From Arion vulgaris (Eukaryota; Mollusca; Gastropoda; Stylommatophora; Arionidae): a stretch of DNA of 64,000 bases. The stretch spans positions 65,752,865 through 65,816,864 of the forward strand of contig CM036753.1 in the NCBI GenBank assembly GCA_020796225.1, given 5' to 3'. The first letter of the stretch is position 1. Each line of letters begins with the position of its first letter. The notes below the pieces were generated by a model. The model was not told the DNA's origin. It did no database searches and saw only the letters and a program-made list of their open reading frames with translations. A program made the position numbers and the translations under genes. Positions 25,101 through 37,100 of the stretch are shown here, piece by piece.

Positions 25101-28100
25101 AGAAGGACATATAATGCTATATGATGCTATAGAAGGACATATCATTCTAAGACTAGACCTAATTCCAGAGTGGTCACATCGCGTTTTCACTTATCATTGA
25201 ACCAAAGTTACAGCCGCCCGGCTGTTATATTTCACTTCGCAAATTACAAGTTAATGATGTGTTTACTAAACATGTGACCATACTTCCAAAACGTACATAC
25301 ATGAACGAATCCTTGCTGGTTTATCTGTTTGTACCATATCATGTTGGAAATATCAGCTAGTGACCGCAGTCCACACTTTATTTAATACCCTTTTCTTTCA
25401 TGAAACAGAAAGAATAGAGATTAGTCTGACAAAGTGGTCTTAGTTTAGACACTCAGAAAGCAACATGACAATGTAACTAGAAATGTTTTGGAGTAGGACC
25501 CACAGAAAATGTATTAAAATTTGAAAGAACAGAGATAATCTAGCGAAGAACCAAAGCAAATGACCACATCACAACTTGTGTTCATTTAGCTCTGTTATTG
25601 GTTCTCACCTTCAGTGACAGTGCAAACGTAGAAAACTCATCCATTGCGTTACAAAATAGACTGCGAGCTACTACCACTTTCCAGTTATCAATTGCAGTAT
25701 CAGTTCTGAGAGCAATATTGAAATAACCAAAATTATTCTAATATTGTGAGATATATATCCCTGTTGTTGCTATAAAAGTCAAGGATGGCTAAGTGTGGCT
25801 TTGGATTGTATCCTCTTGGGCAGTGTATTACTGATAATTATAATATATTACTGATAACCATATACAGTGGCGGCTCGTGATCATTTTCCTCGGTGGGGCC
25901 GGACAAACATTTTCGGAAACATTATGGTTTTGGGTTAGGTTATATATTAGTTATTCATTATTTTTTTATTGGGACCGGCCCCACTAGCTCTTAATGACGA
26001 GCCGCCACTGAGCATATATGATAAAGTCTAATGCATACAACTGACTGAATCGAAACGATATAGTACACATACTTCTATTAGACTATAATCCACAACAATT
26101 CCAACAGTTAATTGAATTAGCACAGCATGTACAGCGTTGAGTGAGCAAATCTTTTCTTCTAATCATTTGACGTTCTACTCATCTCGTCCCGTCGTCAATC
26201 TACATCAGTATATCGTCTAAAATATGGTTCCTTTGCCACTCTCTCTCTCTCTTTGCCTTTTACCCGGTTAGGGCATAGGCCTTCAACCAACTCATGCCAA
26301 GTCTTCATATCTCTAGCTATCTCCTGCAGCTCCCTCCAGCTCTTCTTTATATTGTTGATCTCCGCCTCCAAATCTCGTCTGCATGTATTTCTCGGCCTCC
26401 CATTCTTTCGCTGTCCTTGCGGGTTCCAGGCAAGGACCCTTCTTGTTATATTCCCTCCGGTTTTCGCAAAGTGTGTCCTATCCAGCGCCAGCGTCTTTTT
26501 AACCTGTTCGTTCACTGGAATCTGTCTTGTTCTCTCCATAAGTTCCTCATTTCCTTGTCACTACACCATAATTATTTCTATTATTGTGATACATATATAT
26601 ATGGGCAATCTACTGAACGTATAAGCGGTGCCTAGAAAATCAACAACTTTTTACTGTGGTTGAGTGGTTGATAGCGACTTCCTGTAAAGGATATGCCACG
26701 ATTTTCATGTTATATATATATATATATATATTGGCTTTTCGTCTTTACAGACGGTCAATTGGCAAGTGTTTTACTGTGACAACTTCTGAGTTTTCGCTTT
26801 TCTTTTGCCGTTCAGCTCATACATAAATCTCTTCTCAAAGGACTCAAAATATATATATATGGATGTGCTCTCCAGTAAGTTTTAAATGTGTAAATCTTCG
26901 CTCTTTGTGCAACAAATACTCGTTATTGTAGCTTAGAAGTAAGATGCTCGCCTCTCACTCCAAAGGTACTCGGTTCGTTCCCCGGGTGGAGGTGATATTT
27001 TTTCAGTGATCCTTGACCTCAATGTAGGCGAAATCGAGTTTCTAGTCCTATCGGAGACGAACGATAAAACGTAGGTCATGTGTTTAAATTGAGCACGTAA
27101 ACAAACCATACGCTGTTAAAAATTCGATCTGAGAAGTTTGTAAATTCACTGGACAAGTTTTGCTACACAAATTAAAATAAAATTCATAAACTGTCACCAT
27201 CTTCAAAATTACATTGCGACTCTCGCCGGTGCTAGCTAGTTCGCGCATTGTCACTGAGATCGTCCTCTGCAAGAAAGCGATCGGATGCCATATTGTTATT
27301 TACCTAAGTGCAATGATTATTCTTTTTTTTTTGTCTTTTCACGAATCCTGTTTTGCCTCACAGCGTCAGGATAAAATGTTAGAGAATTTCTAGAAGCTTT
27401 GGCTTATAGATATGTTTCTATGCTTCTTTATTTTTGGTCCATTTAAAATAATCAATCAAAAGTAGTTACAAACACAACATTTTTAGTTTGTCATTTCATT
27501 TCTTTAGCATTTAATGATTTCTCTCACGTGTTATGTTATGTTTTGCTATGTTATGTTTTATGTTTGTTGCTATGTTATGTTTTTGTATGTTATGTTATGT
27601 TTTGCTATGTTATGTTATGTTATGAGATCGACGTCATGGCACATTGGGCATTCCCGTGCATGCTCTGTCCTCAACTGCAGCAGCCCTCCTACAGTCAGTT
27701 ACCCATGAGAAGTTGATTAGTATATCTTCTCTCTCTACCAGGAAGACGACACTGTCTGGTATATTCAAACTTAACGAAACACGTTCAAACAAAGTACTAT
27801 AGTTTTACAGAATACAGAAACGGTGACGATAAACAGCAACGTTTCGACCAAAAGGCCTTTATCAAGAAAACGATACAACAGGAGTGACGAATTTCACCGT
27901 CACCGTTTCTGTATTTTGTAAAACTATAGTACTTTGTTTGTACGTGTTTCGCTATTTTACCAAGTTTTACTGCAGTCTTCCCCTTTTTCGATATTCAAAC
28001 GTAACACCATATTCTCGCACTCGTTCTGTTGTCTGAGACTCGCCCATAGCACATAAATGAGAGGTAATGCATTGATGACACCGGCTCTGTACATACTTCT

Positions 28101-31100
28101 GTCCACTTGAATCGGGGCATTATTTGTAAGAAAGTCAGCACGCTCGTTATCCTGCACTCCAGCATGTGCCAGCTAACTGGCCCTGGCACTGCGTTGTCAC
28201 TTTATTTTATTGCGACTTTGGCCCTAGTCAAATCACATGATATTACATTCTAATGACAGTTTGATAAAAACATTCTTCTTCTTCAAACGCTCCATATCAA
28301 TCACTTGTTAATCACTCTGTGTGATTTGTATGTGATCTGAGCCTATGAGCTACTGCACGGTGTGCCAGTTATGTGCCTACAAGTAGACCAGCACATCCGA
28401 TTTCTTAGATGCTTTTTCTTTACTAGGGTCGCTTACCTAGTTCCTACATCAGTCGCCTCTTACGACATGCCTTGTAGGTCGCATTGGTACTATTCTTTGC
28501 TCCCATTGAGGGGCCCGGCAAACCACGGGCGGCAACATTCTGTAAGCCCAACTTGTACATATTACAATGAATGTTTTCGATATAGATTTCTCAAATAAAT
28601 ATTAACATATATGAACAGAATAATACAGATTAGCGCATTCATTGATGAACGTGAACAGCTACCTAACCTTACCTGAACAGCAAGCGAGTTATTTGTTCAG
28701 ACAGGATCAGAAACAAAGCTTCCTTATGCTCTTCGGAATCAGTCGTATTGGTAAGAATATTATCTCGAATCTGTTCTAATGAAAAGTCTGGATTAGTCAG
28801 ATTGACTGCCAACGGTTCCTTCTTTTTCGCTAATGTATCAATAAAATCACCATCATCTTCGACAGGTTCCAGCGCTGCTGGTGGCAAAATTGGTGCATCC
28901 GGACTTATCTGTTCTTCTATTAATCTCTTTATAACAGAAATAGATGCAACACCTTCTGAGTATACAGAGGAGTTATCGTCATTTATACTTGCTGATTTTC
29001 CCGCGCTGTCATCGTTCTCAACGTCGCCAGCAATATTTCTTGAATTCGCTAGTAGGTCGTCACCAATTACGCTATGTGTAAACTTTGTACTTAACATCAA
29101 ATCAGACACACTTTCTTCAAGGTCACTTATTATTTGTGATATTCCAAGGTTGTTGGAAAGCGAAAATGATCTTAGTCTGCCTTTCTTGTTCTCAGTCATT
29201 GTCGCTAGTTTTCCTATACGATAAACTGATGCGCAATGATATTTTAGCCAGGGATTATTTAAGTGAAACAAATCAGGTCCCAAGTGCACAAGAGGAAATC
29301 GGGTATCTTTTAGCGGTACTTCTTTCAAAGGGAGGTAATCGACTATTTTTTTAACTCTGTGTTCAACAATAGCTCTAGCCATCTTCACTTCCAGGTTCTC
29401 GTCAATCTCTTGTCGGACTCGACGGTAAGGGTCATACTGCCTTGTGATCCCCCACAGACGAGTGATGATCTCAGCACCATTCTCCATAACTGGTTGAGAT
29501 ATGAAGCGCCAGTCTTCAGAGTAGAATCCAGGTTCCAGACATTTATACAGCACAGGAAGTCTAAAAGTCTCACCAGGTAGAATCACGCTTCCCCAGGAAT
29601 CGAAAGCAAAACGTCTAAGGTTGTACTTTTTTAGATTAAATATATTAGTAGGCTGTATCTGCTCCCACTTAAAATAAATAGCTGTTGTTCCGATGTTCTT
29701 CATTGTGACAGAACCGATAGCGTCTTTGCCTATCTCCGCCGTACAGCCTAAATCAATAACCCATTTTTTCTTTGACCTTTCTGGATCTCGAGACCAGAAT
29801 AACGTGATTTGACCAAAAATCAGACCAGCTTCAGATTCATTAAGATTAACGATGCTCTCCTCTTCGGAGAACCCACGAGTGGTATCCGTTCTACCCTCGT
29901 GCTTTGGTTTCGATGATTCAGAAAATAAAGCGCTCTTCTGAACTTCTTTCGTTGTTTTCACAGACAACATTTCCTTTAACTGTTGTTGTACTTTTTCATA
30001 CGATAATCCCACAAGGCCGAGTTCCTCAAATTTTGGTACAAATTCTCTGGTTTCCTGTAAAAAGGATTTGGATTTTTTACTAGATGTTATGTGATCGATA
30101 ATGCGTGGAGTTGTGCGCAATTTTTCAGCAATAAAATCGGTTACTTCTGGATATCCAACCCAATCTTCAACCACTTTGAATCCCCTTTCTTGACGAGTCA
30201 AAGTCCGACGAATACCATTTTTCTCCGTTACTTGTTGGGCAGCCCATGAGAACATATCTGTATTGCAAATTATCTCAGGAGTTTCGGTTCTCTCCACCAT
30301 CATAAACGTCTTTTCTTCTCCAACTCCCGCAATATGTGGTAGATTTTGTTGTTTTCGTAATAGCAAACTCTGACGTATTTTCCCTGTTCTTTGCATCACG
30401 TAATTCTCCATTTCCATCTCTTTTCTTTTTCCTGCAAAAAAACTTGATTATTGTATGTAAGTAAAGGAACCCTTTCATACCTCGTGGTATATAGGTTAAT
30501 ACAGTGTTAGGCCTGTATTTTCATTGACCGTCACACGATGGGTGATGTGGTCAGCATCACGCCGGCCACCTTTACTTCCCAGAGCATGTTTGGTACCCAG
30601 TTGAGGCTGGGTCGACCTGAGAGCCGTCGTGGTGGGGAAAAATTCCACGCGCATTGCGGAGCTGAACCCAGACCACCAGCCTTGCGAAGCGAGTTCACTA
30701 ACAACTACGCTACAGCGTCTGATTATTGTATGTACTATAACTGAATTACCTTAACCAATTAAAACGTTGATTGTTGGGGAGTTCAGTATGGATAAGGGAG
30801 AGTTCTTCGGTCTCTTGAAGACCTGCTGTTGGACGAGGTCACTAAAATTGACGTTGAATCAATCAATAGAGCGATGTAGGGAGTTTGTAATTACACGCTG
30901 TTCAAGTAGAGCTCATTGCTTGAGGGGCAGAGAAAGAGAAGTGTGTTTAACCAGCGAGCCACAGGAACCATCAGTATGCACACCCTTCGAAATCTATAGG
31001 AGGAAACAAAGCACCTACGGATCTGCCCGGAGTACTGTGACGTCAGTTTATTAACCAATATGAAATCATAACCAAAATGTTATCATGTTCACAATTTTCA

Positions 31101-34042
31101 CAGCCAAAAAAAAACAATATTTAAGTTGCTAAATATATTACAATATTTATAAATGTAGTTTTGAAAGATGAAAAAAAAACTGCAAATCGCTGACAGAAGT
31201 AACATTATTGGGATTTTCTTAATTTTGAGTTTAGTAGAATAGTAAATAATATTTTAAAAGTAAACAACTTTGTCTTATCCCATTTGTTTATCTATGGTTC
31301 GTTATTTTTATTTTGCATTTTGCAGTAACTTTTCAAGAAGAGTCATCAGTATACCATATGGCAGTAGTAGTAGTAGTAGCAGTAGCAGTAGCTGCAGTAG
31401 TAGTAGTGGTAGTAGCAGTAGTGGTAATAGTAGTAGTAGCAGTAGTAGTTGTAGTAGTAGCAGTAGTTGTAGCAGATGTACCAGTAGACGCAGTAGTAAT
31501 AGTGGCAGTAGCAGAAGTACTAGCAGTAGTAGTAGTAGTAGTAGCAGAAGCAGTAATAGTATTAGCAGTAGCAGCAGCGGCTAGTGAGAGGCAGTAGTAA
31601 TAGTAGTAGTAACAGTATTAGTAGTAGTAATAATAGTAGTAGTAGTGGTAGTTACAGCAGAAGCAGTAATAGTAGTAGTAGTAGCAGTATAGAAGTAGTA
31701 ATAATAGTAGTAGTAGCAGCAGTATTAGTAGTAATAATAATAATAGCAGTAATAGTAGTAGTAGTAGTAGTACCAGGCTCAAACTCCAATGCTGGCTATT
31801 TGGAAGCAAATTTGTTCCCGTGATAACAAACGGTAAAAATAGACCTCACCGTTCAGAAAACAATGGCAAACTACTGAACGTGTAAGTGGTGCCTATAAAA
31901 ATCAACGACTCGTTTACTGTGGTTGATGGAACGTCCCGTAAAGGGTATGCCACGATTTTCGAGTAGTAGTAATAGTAGTATAGTAGTAGTAGTAGTAGTA
32001 GTTGTACTAGTAATAGTAGTAGTAGTAGTAGTTGTTGTTGTTGTAGTAGTGGTAGTAGCAGCAGTAGTAGCAGTAGTAGTATCAGTAGCGGTAGAGCAAG
32101 CAGTAGCGGTATCGGAAGTAGTAGCAGCAGTAGCAGCAGCGGTATCGATTGTAATAGTAGTAGGAGACTAGTAGTGCTCTGCTGAAGAAGTTAAGACGAA
32201 ACAATTTTTATGTTTACATTACAAATGTGTGTCAACTGTTGACATACTTTTGTTTCCAAAAATGTAATTTTACTGAATAATAATACATGTAATAATAATA
32301 ATGCCTGTCGTGCGTTATATAGGGTCTGCAAGCAATTTCTCCATACCGCGTTATTCTGGGCAACTCGCTCAATATCCTCCATGGAACTGAGACCGATATT
32401 TCTTACCTCTCCCAGCAAAGTTCTTTTTTTTTTTCGATCCAGAAGCACTTGAGCTGAAAGCTCTTCGCTCCGTATCATGGACATTGTAACCCTTCGGTTC
32501 GGTGCCACAAACACCGTAAATCTGGGAAATCTGTGACTTTTCTGCCAGTCCGCGGAGTTGAACCCGCACTCACAAAGGACTTATCACCCGTAGTCCAACG
32601 TGCTACGAACACGCTGGGCAGGCGGGTCAAAGTTCGTTTAAGGGTCTCCTTAGGTCATCCTCTCTTTCTTTAACCCTTTACTGAATACTTTCTTACAAAC
32701 AAATATGAACATACTGCTGTTATTTACGAATTTATTATACAAATATGAAGAATAAATATGGGACATTTAAAATACCTCTTGAAAAAGATGTAAAATGCCA
32801 TTTTCTTTTCTAAAACTGCAACTCAGCATTTGTGTGTATGCTGATGAATGCTTCGGTGTACGTCTAAGAACTGCAATGGGTGGCGGGATCAATGGTAGCT
32901 CTCCGGGACTGAACCATTTCAATAAAGGCTGAGCATTAATTGCCTTGACGCTGAGCTGGCTTGAAGGTTGCACTTCTGCGTAACATACAGATAACTTATG
33001 AACTATGAACTATACAGATAACTTTGAAATATATTTTGATTGAAAATATAAATGTGTGTTGTCTTTGTTCCCAAACGTATACACAATATCTGTCGTAACC
33101 TGTCATGGACCCATTCTGACTGACTAGCCCACCAGAAACTCATTAGCATTACTATTTCCTGTCCATTCTATCACTGTATTCGTTACTTGCTCCTGAGACC
33201 AAGCGTGCTTGGAGACAGGTACGTATGCTAGTATCAATTTCTTGACATTCTTAGTTAGAATTATGATTTAGTTTATTAAGTATTCTGTGTATATTTGTTA
33301 TCTTAATAAAGATCTATGACCGAAACGTCGAGTGATGTTTATTTTCAAATTTAATCACTAATTTTTCATTACTTATGTAATACTATATATATATGACTTT
33401 GTTCAATCGTCCATTGAAAATATAAATAACTTGTTACATTGCAAATGTCGACAAAAATAACAGAACATAATAACTCTGAATTCGTAGTAAAGCTTGTCTG
33501 AATGGCGAGGGACCTTGGTGACAAATATAACAAACTTTCACGACAACAAAAAATCCGTCAACAGCGACTTATAATGTGCCATGCCTCTCTACACGCCCGA
33601 CTTATTAGAGAAGACAGCATCAAATTAAGGATGTATTCTCACTGCTGTTTGTAAGGGATGTCAGAGTAAACAGACATTGTTTTTCTTAAACTATTTACAT
33701 ATGATTGATTGAATGACTGATTGATTGGTTGATTGATTGATGCAATTGCTGATTGATTGATTGACTGATTGAATGGATGATTGATTGATTAATTGATTGA
33801 TTGATTGATTGATTGCATTGCATTGATGATTGATTAATTGAATTGCTGATTGATTGATTGAATGATTGATTGGTTGATTAATTGATCTGATTGATTGATT
33901 GAATTGATGATTGGTTGATTGATTGGTTGATTGATTGAATTGTTGATTGAATGAATAATTGATTGATTGATTGGATTGTTGATTGAATGATTGATTGAAT
34001 GATTGATTAATTGAATTTTTGATTGATTGATTGATTAAATTG

Positions 34043-34135
<93 letters not shown>

Positions 34136-37100
34136 GATTGATTGGTGGTTGGTTGGTTGGTTGGTTGGTTGGTTGGTTGGTTGGTTGGTTGGTTGGTTGG
34201 TTGGTTGAGCCATCATTGCACTTCGGTGAGTAACCATGTGTGCTCCGAACACTTTCTTACACAGGACGATCTCAGCGGCAGTGCACATACACCGAAGCAC
34301 CGGCGAGTGTCCCCGATGTCATTTTGAAGATGGTGAAGACATTTTTGTAGGAATTTTATTTTTAATCCTTTCTAATGTATTTTTCCAGGGCAGCGGCCTT
34401 CCAGCCTTTTCTTCTTGATTTTGAACTGCCAAGGTTCTTTTACGTGCTCAAATTAAACATGGAAACTACGTTTTTTCGTCCATCTCCGATAGGACTAGAA
34501 AATTGATCTCACCTACACTGAGATCAGGGATATCTGGGAAAATATCCAGATTGCTCCGCGAGGAAGCAAACCTGGTATCTTTGGCACGATAGACGAGTAC
34601 AGAACCTCTACACTACAGAGATTTGCTAACTATTTACAAGTAATACAAAAACTAGTTTTATTATAAATTCATGAGCGCCTTCCTGTGCCGAAATGTGAAT
34701 GCTTCGTTCCTACATGCCGTGGGGGCCTATGAACCGGGGCAGAACGTACTCACGTTCTCGGCACAAACCACACAGATCACGAGCAGCTAATTTGATTGAT
34801 AAGTACAAACGCAAACAAGAAAAGAAACCTTTTATTTATAAATATCTTGGATTCTCCGAAAGGAGTTAATTCTTATTTTTCATGTTTGTTGGCCTACACG
34901 CTCTGATATAACTAATAAACTGTTCGCCTTAGGTTGAAAGCAGCGTGCCTCGGCTTAAAGAGGCTTTAATCCTCTACAAAACAAACATACACAAAAAACA
35001 AAGAAAGCCTACTTTATAAGTACTACGTCTACTAAGTAATACTGTAGTATGGTGCAAGATTTCAATGATCAAATGAGAGATCGTCAACGCTGGTTCATGC
35101 TAGATCGTCATTTCATTGATTCCGCAGCATTTGATCTCTTGCCCTTCGGTTATATATAGCACTAAAGTCTTCGTCACCTTCAACTCCCATCGAGACAGGT
35201 CTTCAACAAACTTCTTCCATCTCTTCTCTCTCTTGCCATCCTTTCCAATTCTTTCCATGTTTGCCTATCCTCTTCGGTGATACGTCATTGCCCTCTGGGA
35301 CCTTCCTGTTCGGATGGTTGAGTTGAGTTATTCCATATTGTTGTACTATCCATGTTTGTTGAAGTTTTTTTTTTCTACAGGTAAGGTAGCCAGCACTAGA
35401 GTACAGATTCAAATTACATGAAGCAGAGTTTTCAAAAATGTAACAAATAAAACACCAAATTTGTATTACATATCGTCCGTGTTGTACCGGGGCCTGCAAG
35501 GGAAGCAAAGAATAGTACCACTGCGACCTACAAGGCATGTCTTAAGAGGCAACTAAGGTAAAGGCTAGAAGCTTCCTAGTAAATAAAAAGCATCGCAGAA
35601 ATCGGATGTGCTGGCCTACTTGTAGACGCATAATTGGACAACGTAAAATCACTCTTAGGCTCAGATCACAAGTGGTTAACAAGTGGTCGATACAGAGTGT
35701 CCGAAAAAGAAGTAGGAGACGAAAAAATAAGTATTACATATTTTTAATATAAACCGAAACAATAAAACGTTTTAAAATGTCCTCATTACCTTTGCTCCTT
35801 GAAAAATATCTGGAATAATTTATCTCAATTGCAACGGATGGATTTGCGTTTTCCAAATCCTTAGTTTTCTGGGTTATAGAATTGCATGTAGGAATCCGTT
35901 TTTTCTTGAGTACTAAAATTTTCTCTAACCGGGGGTCAGGTCGACGAAGTTGTGGTGTAACTGGCTGAGGTTCGTATCTGATAAATAAATATAATTGCGA
36001 TTTATAATGTCATGTTACAAATTAATTGTTCTCGTAACATATAACATGTTATCTATACATTAAATGTTTATCATCATCATCAATATAACATGTTATCTAT
36101 ACATTAAATGTTTATCATCATCATCAATATAACATGTTATCTATACATTAAATGTTTATCATCATCATCAATATAACATGTTATCTATACATTAAATGTT
36201 TATCATCATCAAGTAGCTTGTCCATTCCATAACTTGGCTCTCATGACAACAGTCCTGAAAAACTCTCTGTTCTGTGCAAGTTGGCCGGCGTCAGCAGCAG
36301 TCATTCTCAGATCGTTAATGACATCTTGCACCCATCGTCTTCTAGGTATTCCTCTCATTCTTTTTCCAGGCACCATTCCCTCCAAAATTATTATCTCTAG
36401 ACACTCGTGTCATTTGATGTGTTCGAAATATTTAATTTTCTTTGATGTTATATTCATTTAATAACCAACTCTCTTTAATATCAAGCTGTTGGAGAACAGA
36501 AGCATGTGTTCTTTTCTGTAGCTTTTGCATTCAATGGCATAAATGATCTTCTCCTCCACTTTGTCAATAGTTCATGTCTAACAACCATACTGCTAAAGCT
36601 AAGTGAAATATAGTTGTCCAAATTGACATAATATGCCATATCTGCAACTACAATCATAATTACATATATCCCCCAATGTCTGGTAGGCGATTCTGTGACA
36701 AAGTTTAACGCACACACAAAGATGACACAAAACTCTCTCCTATTATCAGCAATGGATGATTAATATTACTATTAGTTCACATGCATACAAGATTCTCTCT
36801 TCTGTTGCGCCCTTTTTTTAACGCCGATTGATGCATAGTCAGTCAAGTCATCAAACGTTTCCCCTATATTTATTTAGCTATCTCTTGCAGATCCTTCGAC
36901 GCCCGTAATCTTCGACACCAAATCTCTTCAATGTGTATTTTTTAGCTTTCTTCTTTTTCGTTTGCCTTGTAGGTTCCAGAACGGACACTTTTGTTATATT
37001 CCTTCTTTCTTTCCTCTAGGTGTGTCCCATCCCAGTGGCAAAGTATGGGTGTGAAGCATGGACATTTAATAAAGCAGTGGAAAAACATATATGTGCTTTT

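Noticed and set aside
31270..32171. Poly-Ser and poly-Val ORFs
   Set aside because: Products of an AGT/AGC triplet microsatellite in several frames. No gene context.
32180..32275. A candidate microexon of MYCBPAP between exons 3 and 4 (ATTCAG acceptor, GTATGT donor, 25 bases)
   Set aside because: Its length would fix the phase, but the first codon in the required frame is a stop.
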